A stretch of 50,513 bases of DNA from assembly GCA_003138855.1 (NCBI GenBank), contig PLHF01000027.1:25693-76205 (forward strand), read 5' to 3'. Position 1 is the stretch's first letter. Each line of letters starts with the position of its first letter. The notes beneath the pieces are model-generated. The model was not told the DNA's origin. It saw nothing but the letters and a program-made list of their open reading frames with translations, and searched no databases. Positions 24,207 to 32,492 of this stretch are shown here, one piece after another. A program made the position numbers and the translations under genes. The DNA is from Acidimicrobiaceae bacterium. GTDB taxonomy: Bacteria > Actinomycetota > Acidimicrobiia > Acidimicrobiales > RAAP-2.

Positions 24207-24581
24207 TCACCGATCGGCGAGGGTGGCGAGCTCTTCCGGGTCGAACACCCGGGACCTGATGACGAAGTGCTTGCCGTCCGCAGCGGGGAGGGAGAAGCCC
24301 TCCGGTTCGCCGTCGCCCACGTCGAGGATGAGCTGGGTGTGCTTCCACACCTCATACTGTCGGCCGTCGATGTAGAACGGCGAACTGCCCAGCGTTCCGA
24401 GCAGCACGTCGCGGTCGCCCACCCGGAACTCCCCGTCCTCGAAGCACATCGGCAGGCTGCCGTCACAGCAGCCACCCGACTGGAAGAACATGAGCGGCCC
24501 GCGTTCGGCCACCAGGTGTCCGATGGCCGCGAGGGCCGCCGGCGTCGCCACCACCCGTGGCACAACCGCCGGCTCACCCAT
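24207..24581 (-). CDS. DUF779 protein, partner of acetaldehyde dehydrogenase
   Basis: The product has 124 residues. It carries the DUF779 pattern: LMFFQSGGCCDGSLPMCF with a CC pair, then GTLGSSPFYIDGRQYEVWKHTQLILDV and an FSLPA segment. Members are usually encoded immediately beside aldehyde dehydrogenases, as here (16 bases after the stop of the upstream gene). The molecular function is unknown; the clustered cysteines suggest metal or redox chemistry. It shares the ALDH transcript. Confidence 0.88.
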   Translation of the reverse strand: MGEPAVVPRVVATPAALAAIGHLVAERGPLMFFQSGGCCDGSLPMCFEDGEFRVGDRDVLLGTLGSSPFYIDGRQYEVWKHTQLILDVGDGEPEGFSLPAADGKHFVIRSRVFDPEELATLADR

Positions 24582-24597
24582 CCCCTACCACCCCCGC

Positions 24598-26160
24598 CTA
24601 GAAGAAGCCGAGGGGCTTGGTGCTGTAGCTCACCAAGAGGTTCTTGGTCTGTGAGTAGTGCTCGAGCATCATCTGGTGGTTCTCCCGTCCGACGCCGGAG
24701 ATCTTGTAGCCGCCGAAGGCTGCACCGGCCGGGTAGAGGTGGAAGCAGTTGGTCCACACCCGCCCTGCTTTGATGCCGCGTCCCATCCGGTAGGCGAGAT
24801 TGCCGTTGCGGGTCCACACCCCGGCACCGAGCCCATAGAGCGTGTCGTTGGCGATGGCCAATGCCTCCTCCTCGTCGGCGAAGGTGGTGACGGCGAGGAC
24901 CGGGCCGAAGATCTCCTCCTGGAAAACCCGCATCTTGTTGTGGCCCTTCAGCACCGTCGGCTCGAAGTAGTAGCCGCCCTCGAACTCGCCGCCCAACTCG
25001 GCACGCTTGCCGCCGATGAGGCACTCGGCCCCCTCTTGTTGGCCGATGTCGACGTACGAGGTGATCTTCTCCAACTGCTGGGCCGACACCTGAGGGCCGA
25101 TCATGGTGGTCGGATCGAGTGGATTGCCCTGCCTGATCTTCCGGATCCGGTCGAGGGCCCGTTCCATGAACCGGTCGTAGATCGACTCTTGGATGAGCGC
25201 CCGGGACGGGCAGGTGCAGACCTCGCCCTTGTTGAAGGCGTAGAGCACCAGTCCTTCGACGGCCTTGTCCAGGTACTCGTCGTCCTCGTCCATCACGTCC
25301 GCGAAGAAGACGTTGGGCGACTTGCCGCCGAGCTCGGTGGTCGAGGGGATGATGTTCTCCGCTGCGTACTGCATGATCAGCCGACCGGTGGTGGTCTCAC
25401 CGGTGAAGCCGATCTTGGCGATGCGCGGACTCGTGGCCAGCGCCTTGCCGATCTCCCCCCCGGGGCCGGTCACGATGTTGATCACCCCGGGCGGCACCAC
25501 GTCTGCGATCACCTCGGCAAGCTTCAGGATCGACCAGGGTGTGGGCGACGCGGGCTTGAGGACGGTGCAGTTGCCCGCAGCCAGCGCCGGGGCGATCTTC
25601 CACGCAGCCATCAGGAGCGGGAAGTTGAACGGGATGATCTGCCCGACCACCCCGAGGGGCTCATGGAAGTGATAGGCGACCGTATCCTTGTCGATCTCCG
25701 TCGAACGACCTTCGAGTGACCGGGTGGCGCCGGCGAAGTAGCGGAAGTGGTCGACGGCCAACGGGATGTCGGCCGCCAGGGTCTCACGCACGGGCTTGCC
25801 GTTCTCCCAGGTCTCCGCCACCGCCAGCATCTCCAGGTTGGCCTCGATGGCGTCGGCGATGCGATTGAGCACTGCGGACCGGTCGGTGAGCGAGGTCTCT
25901 CCCCATGCATCCTTGGCCTGATGCGCGGCATCGAGCGCCAGCTCCACGTCCTCGGCTGTCGACCTGGCCACCTCGCAGAACGGCTTGCCGTCCACCGGGC
26001 TCACATTGGTCATGTACTGGCCCTTGACCGGAGCGACCCAGGTCCCCCCGATGAAGTTGCCATAGCGGGGCTTGACCTCGACCACGCTGCCCGGTTGCCC
26101 CGGCGGCACAAATGGGGCCGGACCGCTCTCCACCGTCACGGACTCGTTCTCTTCGGTCAT
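24598..26160 (-). CDS. Aldehyde dehydrogenase (acetaldehyde dehydrogenase AldB/ExaC type)
   Basis: The product has 520 residues, starting at ATG 26160 with GTGGAG upstream. It is a complete ALDH fold: NAD site [19 protein letters not shown] and [10 protein letters not shown], catalytic glutamate in [10 protein letters not shown], catalytic cysteine in [13 protein letters not shown], and a C-terminal [12 protein letters not shown]. It oxidises short aldehydes, probably acetaldehyde, with NAD+. It forms an operon with DUF779, and a DevR-type box points into it from 26286-26302. The zinc alcohol dehydrogenase across the divergent promoter could supply or consume its substrate. Confidence 0.93.
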   Translation of the reverse strand: MTEENESVTVESGPAPFVPPGQPGSVVEVKPRYGNFIGGTWVAPVKGQYMTNVSPVDGKPFCEVARSTAEDVELALDAAHQAKDAWGETSLTDRSAVLNRIADAIEANLEMLAVAETWENGKPVRETLAADIPLAVDHFRYFAGATRSLEGRSTEIDKDTVAYHFHEPLGVVGQIIPFNFPLLMAAWKIAPALAAGNCTVLKPASPTPWSILKLAEVIADVVPPGVINIVTGPGGEIGKALATSPRIAKIGFTGETTTGRLIMQYAAENIIPSTTELGGKSPNVFFADVMDEDDEYLDKAVEGLVLYAFNKGEVCTCPSRALIQESIYDRFMERALDRIRKIRQGNPLDPTTMIGPQVSAQQLEKITSYVDIGQQEGAECLIGGKRAELGGEFEGGYYFEPTVLKGHNKMRVFQEEIFGPVLAVTTFADEEEALAIANDTLYGLGAGVWTRNGNLAYRMGRGIKAGRVWTNCFHLYPAGAAFGGYKISGVGRENHQMMLEHYSQTKNLLVSYSTKPLGFF

Positions 26161-26285
26161 GGTTCGCTCCACTCTCTCTCGTTCCGTTACCCGGATCCTC
26201 CGGATCGGCATGAGCCGGTAACCGGACCAGCCCGCCTGCCGGCTCACCCCACAGTGGCCACCCTACGGATGACGGCGTCGCCGTT

Positions 26286-26302
26286 CCAGGGCCGAAGGTC
26301 AC
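26286..26302 (-). promoter_or_regulatory. DevR/DosR-type box (6) in front of aldehyde dehydrogenase
   Basis: The minus-strand site GTGACCTTCGGCCCTGG fits the consensus. A TAGGGT hexamer about 20 bases further on is a plausible -10. The 318-base gap 26161-26478 holds this box and box 7, one for each divergent gene; nothing else is seen in it. Confidence 0.72.
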
Positions 26303-26361
26303 AAGGGGCTGCCGGGAGGTCGGCGGACGGCCCGTTCCAAGCGTGCGGTCCGGATTCCGTC

Positions 26362-26378
26362 AGGTCGTTCGGCCCTAC
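26362..26378 (+). promoter_or_regulatory. DevR/DosR-type box (7) in front of the universal stress gene
   Basis: AGGTCGTTCGGCCCTAC keeps the TTCGGCCCTA half exactly and the GG-C half partly. The putative -10 TCTCTAATTG at 26402-26411 follows 23 bases later. Confidence 0.68.
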
Positions 26379-26401
26379 CGGGCCCGATCCGGTGCGCTCA
26401 G

Positions 26402-26411
26402 TCTCTAATTG
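26402..26411 (+). promoter_or_regulatory. Putative -10 region of the universal stress gene
   Basis: TCTCTAATTG is the same 10-mer found after box 1 (5896-5905, minus strand). A transcript starting a few bases later would have a leader of about 60 bases. Confidence 0.4.
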
Positions 26412-26478
26412 TCGGGTTTTCCGGGCGAGGGGCCCTCCATCGGCCCGGGTTCGTTCGATCGCACCGGGGAGGATTACC

Positions 26479-26925
26479 GTGTCACCCATGAGGAGCTGCA
26501 GCAACCGCCGCGTCGTGGTGGGGATCGACGGCTCCACCTGTTCGATCGCTGCGCTGAACTGGGCTGCGGACTGGGCTGCGCTGACCGCGTCTACCGTCGA
26601 GGCGATCGCCACCTGGGAGTGGCCGACTAGCTATGGAGTGGCGCTCTTCCTGCCCTCCGACTACGACCCTGCAGCCGATGCCGAGACCATGCTCCGCGAT
26701 GTCGTGAAGGTCGCGCAGGAGACCCATCCGGATGTGGTGTTCCGGCCGCTCGTGGTGGAGGGGCATCCGGCCCCGGTCCTCATCAAGGCATCCCGGGGCG
26801 CCGACCTCCTCACCGTCGGCAGTCGGGGGCACGGGGAGTTCACCGGCATGTTGATCGGTTCGGTCAGCGAGCACTGCACGGCTCATGCCCACTGCCCCGT
26901 GCTGGTCATCCGTGACCATGCCTAG
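26479..26925 (+). CDS. Universal stress protein (UspA family, ATP-binding type)
   Basis: The product has 148 residues from a GTG at 26479, chosen because GGGAGG lies 6 bases before it; the ATG at 26488 is the alternative. The N-terminus RRVVVGIDGSTCSIAALNWA and the C-terminal ATP-binding pattern GSRGHGEFTGMLIGSVS with HCPVLVIR define a single, complete Usp domain. Several mycobacterial DosR-regulon members are Usp proteins. A DevR-type box lies upstream. The zinc alcohol dehydrogenase 45 bases downstream is probably on the same transcript. Confidence 0.92.
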   Translation: MSPMRSCSNRRVVVGIDGSTCSIAALNWAADWAALTASTVEAIATWEWPTSYGVALFLPSDYDPAADAETMLRDVVKVAQETHPDVVFRPLVVEGHPAPVLIKASRGADLLTVGSRGHGEFTGMLIGSVSEHCTAHAHCPVLVIRDHA

Positions 26926-26970
26926 GAGAGCGGCCCCCGGGCTGCGTGCAGGGTCGTGACACCGGGGACC

Positions 26971-27981
26971 ATGCGAGCGTGGGCGGTCGGCGAGCCCGGA
27001 CCGATCGACGGCGGGCCCCTCCGCCACATCGAGCGCCCCACGCCCGTCCCGGGTCCGGGTCAGCTACGGGTGCATGTCAGCGTCTGCGGGGTCTGCCGCA
27101 CCGACCTCCATCTCGCCGAGGGCGACCTCGCTCCGAGGAGTCCCCTGGTGATTCCCGGGCACGAGGTGGTCGGTGTCGTCGAGGACCTCGGGCCCGGCTG
27201 CAACCGGTTCCGGCTCGGTGACCGGGTGGGAGTGCCCTGGCTGGCCCGCACCTGCGGTACCTGTCGGTTCTGCCTCGACGGACGGGAGAACCTGTGCACC
27301 GCGCCCGGTTTCACCGGGTGGGACGTGGACGGCGGCTACGCCGAGTACGCGGTCGTCGACGAGGGGTTCGCCTACGCCATCCCCGACGTGTTCGACGACG
27401 AGGAGGCAGCGCCGCTTCTCTGTGCAGGGATCATCGGCTACCGCGCCCTGCGTCGCTCGCAGCTGCCCCCGGGCGGACGGTTGGGCATCTACGGCTTCGG
27501 AGGATCAGCCCACCTCACTGCCCAGATCGCCCTGGCCGAAGGGGCGACCGTGCACGTGCTCACCCGAGCGCCCGAGGCCCGCAAGCTCGCACTCGAGCTC
27601 GGCGCAGCCAGCGCCGGCGATGAGGACGACCCTCCTCCCGAACCGCTCGACGCCGCCATCCTGTTCGCACCGGTGGGCACCCTGGTGTTGCCGGCACTCG
27701 AGGCCCTCGACCGGGGCGGGACCTTGGCCATCGCCGGTATCCACCTGTCGGACATCCCGGTGCTCAACTATCAACAGCATCTGTTCCAAGAGCGGACGTT
27801 GCGCAGCGTGACGGCCAACACCCGTTCGGACGGCCGCGAATTCCTCGAGAACGCAGCCCGCATCCCCCTGCGGGTGACAACCACGGCCTACCCGTTCGAC
27901 CAGGCCGACCGGGCGCTCGCCGACCTGGCACACGACCGGGTGAACGGGGCCGCGGTGCTGGTGCACCCTTCGCTGCGCTGA
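26971..27981 (+). CDS. Zinc-dependent alcohol dehydrogenase
   Basis: From the ATG at 26971 the product has 336 residues; GTG 26956 is an alternative. The catalytic zinc site [13 protein letters not shown] and HE in PGHEVVG, the structural-zinc lobe with four cysteines ([15 protein letters not shown]), and nucleotide fold [11 protein letters not shown] are all present. The C-terminal [18 protein letters not shown] and SVTANTR segments match the distinct ADH subfamily TIGR02822. It oxidises or reduces small alcohols/aldehydes with NAD(P). It lies behind the universal stress gene and its DevR-type box. Confidence 0.92.
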   Translation: MRAWAVGEPGPIDGGPLRHIERPTPVPGPGQLRVHVSVCGVCRTDLHLAEGDLAPRSPLVIPGHEVVGVVEDLGPGCNRFRLGDRVGVPWLARTCGTCRFCLDGRENLCTAPGFTGWDVDGGYAEYAVVDEGFAYAIPDVFDDEEAAPLLCAGIIGYRALRRSQLPPGGRLGIYGFGGSAHLTAQIALAEGATVHVLTRAPEARKLALELGAASAGDEDDPPPEPLDAAILFAPVGTLVLPALEALDRGGTLAIAGIHLSDIPVLNYQQHLFQERTLRSVTANTRSDGREFLENAARIPLRVTTTAYPFDQADRALADLAHDRVNGAAVLVHPSLR

Positions 27982-28020
27982 CGGGGATGCGATGGCCGGC
28001 TGCGATCCGGCTGCGATCGC

Positions 28021-28037
28021 GGGACGTTCGGCCCTGG
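28021..28037 (+). promoter_or_regulatory. DevR/DosR-type box (8) in front of the site-2 protease gene
   Basis: GGGACGTTCGGCCCTGG is a near-perfect copy, only 25-34 bases before the candidate GTG starts, so the transcript would be nearly leaderless or the true start lies further in. Confidence 0.72.
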
Positions 28038-28061
28038 CCCGTCCGACCACAGAGGAGCACA

Positions 28062-28877
28062 GTGGACGTGGTGACCGCCGGAGAAGATGGGCCGCGGGGC
28101 GGCAGCGACGGTAGGAGGAGGAGGCGCTCGACCGGTCCGCACACGCCTGTCGCCGGCCACGGACACAGCCTGCCGATCGGTCGGGTGGCGGGGATCCCCA
28201 TCCGCCTCCACTGGACCTTCTGGTTGTTGGTCGTCTTCGTGGTGGCTGTCGACTGGAGCGGCGGCAGGAGGGCTGTGGCGACGGGGCTGGTGTGGATCGC
28301 CGCGCTCTTCGCCTCCGTCGTCGCCCACGAGATCGCCCACTGCCTGGTCGCCCGGCGGCGCGGCGCACGGGTCCTGGGGATCGTCCTGGTGCCCCTGGGA
28401 GGGCTGTCCCGATTGGAGTCGATGCCCACCGCCCCCGACGACGAGCTGGCGGTCGCCATCGCCGGACCCCTCACCAGCGTCGGCTTGGGTGCAGCCCTGC
28501 TGGCCATCGGGCTGGTGGTGGGGCAGCACGTGTGGCCTCCGACCCTGTTCGCCGGGAGTTGGTGGGCACGTCTGGGATGGTTGAACCTGCTCCTCGGGGC
28601 GTTCAACCTCCTGCCCGCCCTGCCCATGGACGGCGGGAGGGTGCTGCGGGCCGCTCTCGCCCGCCACCGGTCCCACCTGGAGGCCACGCTTCTGGCCGGG
28701 CGCATCGCCCGGTACCTCGGGGTGGCCATGGTGATCGTGGGGTTCGTGTACGACGTCTGGCTCGTGTTGATCGGGGTGTTCGTCCTGGTGGGAGCGAGAG
28801 CCGAGGAGGAGGCGGCGCGACACCCGCCAGACCACGGCGACGACCCGGCTCATCGCGGGATCGACGCCATCGGATGA
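28062..28877 (+). CDS. Site-2-type intramembrane zinc metalloprotease (M50)
   Basis: From GTG 28062 the product has 271 residues (GTG 28068 and 28071 are alternatives; GAGGAG at 28052-28057). The catalytic HEIAH motif is at His89-His93 within a membrane helix, and the second motif NLLPALPMDGGRVLRA supplies the third zinc ligand. Four to six hydrophobic helices are present. There is no C-terminal CBS pair. The M. tuberculosis DosR regulon includes a protease of this family (Rv2625c), and the DevR-type box here fits that. The substrate, perhaps an anti-sigma factor, is unknown. Confidence 0.9.
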   Translation: MDVVTAGEDGPRGGSDGRRRRRSTGPHTPVAGHGHSLPIGRVAGIPIRLHWTFWLLVVFVVAVDWSGGRRAVATGLVWIAALFASVVAHEIAHCLVARRRGARVLGIVLVPLGGLSRLESMPTAPDDELAVAIAGPLTSVGLGAALLAIGLVVGQHVWPPTLFAGSWWARLGWLNLLLGAFNLLPALPMDGGRVLRAALARHRSHLEATLLAGRIARYLGVAMVIVGFVYDVWLVLIGVFVLVGARAEEEAARHPPDHGDDPAHRGIDAIG

Positions 28878-28920
28878 GGGATCGGGCCCACCCGGCGCAT
28901 GGCATCGGGTCAGGCGCGTT

Positions 28921-28937
28921 GGGACCTTCGGCCCTAG
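28921..28937 (+). promoter_or_regulatory. DevR/DosR-type box (9) in front of the PNPOx-like gene
   Basis: GGGACCTTCGGCCCTAG is a perfect consensus copy preceded by TT, 43 bases before the ATG at 28980. Confidence 0.75.
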
Positions 28938-28979
28938 CCGCTCGGACCGCCTTCGTTCAGCCTGAGAGGGTGAACCGCG

Positions 28980-29441
28980 ATGACTGACAGGGCGGTCGAG
29001 GTCCTCTCCCGAGCAGAGTGCCTCGAGTTGTTGAGTCATGCTGCGATCGGACGGGTCGGTGTCAGCATCGACGCGCTACCGGTCATCCTTCCGGTGCACT
29101 TCGCCCTCTTCGGGGATTCGGTGCTGTTCCGCACCGTTCCGGGAACGAAGTTCGATGCCGCCGCCGTCGGGGCGGTCCTGGCCTTCCAAGCCGACTCGTA
29201 CGAGCCCGAGAGCCCGACGGCGTGGAGCGTGCTCCTCCAGGGGATCGCCTCGGAGGTGACCCATCCCGAGGAAGCGGCCGTGGCGGGCTCGGTCCCGCTC
29301 ACTCCCTGGGCGGTCACCGACCAACCCGGCAGGTTCATGCGGCTCGAGGTCGCCAGAGTGAGCGGGCGCCGCTTCCGCCTCACCGACCGGCGGCTGTCGC
29401 CATCCCCTCCCGTACCTGGTCCGGCTGCCGGTACGATCTGA
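28980..29441 (+). CDS. Pyridoxamine 5'-phosphate oxidase-like flavin-binding fold protein
   Basis: The product has 153 residues with GAGAGGG upstream. It is a split-barrel flavin-fold protein: LSRAECLELLSHAAIGRVGVSIDALPVILPVHFAL at the N-terminus and the typical SVLLQGIASEV strand in the middle. The C-terminal 20 residues are proline-rich. Relatives in the mycobacterial DosR regulon (Rv3129-type) have no settled function; F420- or FMN-dependent reduction, or haem binding, is possible. A perfect DevR-type box precedes it, and the ABC exporter genes 62 bases downstream may be co-induced. Confidence 0.87.
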   Translation: MTDRAVEVLSRAECLELLSHAAIGRVGVSIDALPVILPVHFALFGDSVLFRTVPGTKFDAAAVGAVLAFQADSYEPESPTAWSVLLQGIASEVTHPEEAAVAGSVPLTPWAVTDQPGRFMRLEVARVSGRRFRLTDRRLSPSPPVPGPAAGTI

Positions 29442-29503
29442 AATCCGACCCGGGCCGCGCTGTCGTCGACGGGCCCGCATCGAGAAACGGAGTACCCCGG
29501 AGC

Positions 29504-30433
29504 ATGGCAGAGCCGGCGATCCACACCAGTGGTCTGTCCAAGCGATACGCGGACGTCGACGCGCTCTCCGACCTCGATCTCGATGTCCACCAAGGCGAGG
29601 TCGTCGGCTACCTCGGTCCCAACGGATCCGGCAAGACGACCACCCTCCGCCTCCTGCTCGGCTTGATCCGGCCGACCTCGGGGAGTGCCGAGATCTTCGG
29701 CCTCGACTGCCAGAGGCGGCCGGTGGAGGCCCACCGGCGCCTGGCCTACGTGGCGGGCGAGGCCAATCTGTGGCCGTCGCTGACCGGATCCGAGACGCTC
29801 CACCTGCTCGGCCGGGTCCAGGGTCAGGTCGATGCCGCCTATCGCGGCGAGCTGATCGCCCGCTTCGACCTCGATCCCTCCAAAAAGGTCCGCACCTACT
29901 CGAAGGGAAACCGCCAGAAGCTCATCCTGATCGCCGCGCTCATGGCTCGGCCCGACCTGCTGCTCCTCGACGAGCCCACCAGCGGGTTGGACCCGCTGAT
30001 GGAGCAGGCCTTCCGGCACTCCGTGCACGAGGCGAAGGAGCGTGGCCAGACCGTCTTCCTCTCATCGCACATCCTGAGCGAGGTGGAGGCCCTGTGCGAC
30101 CGGGTGGGCATCCTCCGCAATGGCCGGTTGGTCGACATGGGGACGCTCTCCGACATGCGCCACCTCTCCGCGCTGACCGTCGAGGCGACGTTCGACGGCT
30201 CGGTGCCGGATCTGTCCCGGGTCCCAGGCGTCAGCTCCGTCGAGGTCGAAGGTCGGGTCGTGCGCTGCCAGGTGCAGGGGACGGTCGAGCCCCTCCTCAA
30301 GGTGCTGGCCTCTTCGGGGGTTCACGAGCTGTTGAGCCGGGAGCCCTCGCTCGAGGAGCTCTTCCTCGCCCACTACGGAAGGTCCACCGACCCCGGTACG
30401 GGCTCCCTCGAGGTGCCGGCCCTTGGTGGGTGA
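29504..30433 (+). CDS. ABC exporter ATP-binding protein
   Basis: The product has 309 residues. Walker A GPNGSGKTTTLRLLLGL, Q-loop region, signature YSKGNRQKLILIAALM (a degenerate LSGGQ, as in antibiotic-type exporters), Walker B LLLLDEPTSGLDPL and switch SSHILSEV are all present. A C-terminal domain of about 80 residues follows, of the DrrA/BcrA type. It partners the permease encoded next (overlapping stop/start). Substrate is not predictable; polyketide/antibiotic-like or lipid export are family possibilities. Confidence 0.92.
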   Translation: MAEPAIHTSGLSKRYADVDALSDLDLDVHQGEVVGYLGPNGSGKTTTLRLLLGLIRPTSGSAEIFGLDCQRRPVEAHRRLAYVAGEANLWPSLTGSETLHLLGRVQGQVDAAYRGELIARFDLDPSKKVRTYSKGNRQKLILIAALMARPDLLLLDEPTSGLDPLMEQAFRHSVHEAKERGQTVFLSSHILSEVEALCDRVGILRNGRLVDMGTLSDMRHLSALTVEATFDGSVPDLSRVPGVSSVEVEGRVVRCQVQGTVEPLLKVLASSGVHELLSREPSLEELFLAHYGRSTDPGTGSLEVPALGG

Positions 30434-32072
30434 GTCCGCGATCGTCACGCCTGCGCCCAGCGGTCGGTGGCCCCGCACCGTCGTGGCCCGGGAGACGGCG
30501 CGGCGGGGGGTCCGCTCCGCGGTGCTGTGGGGGGTCATCTTCGGTGTGTACGTGACCGAGTCGGCCACCGGCTACGAAGGTGCGTACAAGACATCGGGCC
30601 AGCGGCACGCGCTCGCCCAGACCCTGGGCTCGGACGTCGGCATCAGTGCCATCATCGGCCCTGCGTCACACCTGGACACCGTGGCCGGCTTCGTCGCCTG
30701 GCGCACCCTCGGCGTGCTCACGGTGGTCGGCGCGGTCTGGGGCCTCCTCGCCGCAACCCGCCTCCTGCGCGGCGAGGAGGATGCCGGTCGGTGGGAGCTG
30801 CTCCTCGCCGGCCGGACCACGCGCCGGGGAGGCGCCGCCCAGGCCCTCACCGGGCTCGCGGGGTGCGCACTCGTCCTGTGGGCGATCACCGCCGTCATCG
30901 CCGTCGCGGTCGGACGGTCCTCCTCGGTCCACATCGACGGGCGCTCGGCACTGTTCCTCGCCGTGGCCGACGTGTCCGGCGCAGCGGTCTTCCTCGCGGT
31001 GGGGGCGCTCACCTCCCAGCTGGCCCCCACCCGACGCCAGGCAGCCTCCTACGCCGGAGGAGTGCTCGGCGTGGCCTACGCCCTGAGGATGGTGGCCGAT
31101 TCGGGCGCGGGGCTCGCATGGCTGCGCTGGGCATCGCCGCTCGGTTGGGTCGAGGAGCTGCACCCCCTCACCGCGCCCCGACCGGTCGCGCTGGTACCCA
31201 TCGTCGGGCTGATCGCGATCCTGACGGTGTTGACCGTCCAGCTGGCGGGAGGACGCGACCTCGGGGCGAGCACCATTCCCGACCGGTCCCGGCCCCCGAC
31301 CCGCACCATGTTGCTCTCGGGGCCGACCGGGCTGACCGTACGCCTGGTCCGCCCCGTCGTCATCGGGTGGGTGGTGGCCATCGCCCTGGCCGGGCTCATG
31401 CTCGGGCTCATCGCCAAAGCGGCCGGCCGCGCCCTCACCGGCTCGACAGCCATGAGGAAGCTGGTCTCCGACTTCGGCGCGCACGGCGCAGGGGCCACCA
31501 CCTACCTCGGCGTCGCCTTCTTGATGGTGGCGCTCCTGCTCGCGCTGATAGCGGCCGGCCAGGTCGGCGCGGCACGGGGCGAGGAGGCCGAAGGGAAGCT
31601 CGACCACCTTCTGGTCCGACCCGTCTCGCGCACGTCGTGGCTCGCTGGCCGGTTGTCCGTGGCAACCGGGGCCCTGGTGATCGCCGGAGCGGTGGCCGGG
31701 GTGACCGGCTGGCTCGGCGCCGCCAGCCAGGATTCCGGGATTGGCCTCACCAACATGGTCGCCGCCGGTCTCAACCTGGTGCCACCGGCCGTGCTCATCC
31801 TCGGTGTCGGGACCCTGGCGTTCGGCATACGGCCGCGTGCCGCGTCCGGCGCCTGTTATGCGGTGCTGGCCTGGTCGTTTCTGGTGGAGCTCATCGGAGG
31901 GATCGTCAACGCCAGCCACTGGCTGTTGGACACCTCGGTCTTCCACCAGATGGCCGCGGCCCCTGCCGTTGCGCCGGACTGGACGACCAACGCCGTGCTC
32001 GTGGCCCTCGGGGTGGCGGCGGCTGCCATCGGCGGCATCGTGTTCCGGTTCCGGGACCTCGCCGGCGCGTGA
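30426..32072 (+). CDS. ABC-2 type exporter permease, two-part
   Basis: The product is about 548 residues from GTG 30426 (TTG 30423 is an alternative), overlapping the ATPase stop. Roughly twelve hydrophobic helices form two six-helix halves (about 20-270 and 300-545). A conserved LLRGEEDAGRWELLLAGRTTR segment in the first half is echoed by ARGEEAEGKLDHLLVRPVSR in the second, the internal duplication seen in polyketide-antibiotic-type exporters of actinobacteria. It forms the membrane channel for the preceding ATPase. Confidence 0.88.
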   Translation: MGESAIVTPAPSGRWPRTVVARETARRGVRSAVLWGVIFGVYVTESATGYEGAYKTSGQRHALAQTLGSDVGISAIIGPASHLDTVAGFVAWRTLGVLTVVGAVWGLLAATRLLRGEEDAGRWELLLAGRTTRRGGAAQALTGLAGCALVLWAITAVIAVAVGRSSSVHIDGRSALFLAVADVSGAAVFLAVGALTSQLAPTRRQAASYAGGVLGVAYALRMVADSGAGLAWLRWASPLGWVEELHPLTAPRPVALVPIVGLIAILTVLTVQLAGGRDLGASTIPDRSRPPTRTMLLSGPTGLTVRLVRPVVIGWVVAIALAGLMLGLIAKAAGRALTGSTAMRKLVSDFGAHGAGATTYLGVAFLMVALLLALIAAGQVGAARGEEAEGKLDHLLVRPVSRTSWLAGRLSVATGALVIAGAVAGVTGWLGAASQDSGIGLTNMVAAGLNLVPPAVLILGVGTLAFGIRPRAASGACYAVLAWSFLVELIGGIVNASHWLLDTSVFHQMAAAPAVAPDWTTNAVLVALGVAAAAIGGIVFRFRDLAGA

Positions 32073-32096
32073 CGGCCACCGGCCTGGGATCGGGCC

Positions 32097-32492
32097 ATGG
32101 CCGAACTGCTGATCGACAAGGGGGAACTGACGCTGAAGCTCTCCACCCTCGAACATGCCGAGGGATTCCACAGGGACATCACCGTGCCGGTGTCGTCGGT
32201 CACCAGTGTGCGGGTGGTCGAGGACATCTGGTCCGAGCTGCACGGGATCCGCGCCCCCGGCACCGGCCTCCCCGGGAGAACAGGTATCGGATCGCCGCAG
32301 CCGCCGATCTCGACCGACCCGGCCGGCCCACCGGCGAAAGCCGCGTCATCCGTGCCGCGGAATAGGCAGCTCATCGTGACCGTTACACCCGACGTCCCCC
32401 ATGGTCGGGGGCGGGTTCGAGTAGATGAGCACCCATGGAGATCGGGATCATCGGCGCAGGCAACATCGGCGGCAACCTCGCCCGACGACTGA
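32097..32492 (+). CDS. Small unknown protein, C-terminal half possibly decayed
   Basis: The first 60 residues (MAELLIDKGELTLKLSTLE to IRAPGTGLPG) look like the start of a roughly 100-residue actinobacterial family of unknown function. After that the sequence becomes proline/serine-rich, with only RQLIVTVTPD resembling the family's last strand. The frame then runs 58 bases into the next gene. A deletion or frameshift in the second half is likely, so the gene may no longer make a normal protein. No domain name can be given. Confidence 0.45.
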   Translation: MAELLIDKGELTLKLSTLEHAEGFHRDITVPVSSVTSVRVVEDIWSELHGIRAPGTGLPGRTGIGSPQPPISTDPAGPPAKAASSVPRNRQLIVTVTPDVPHGRGRVRVDEHPWRSGSSAQATSAATSPDD

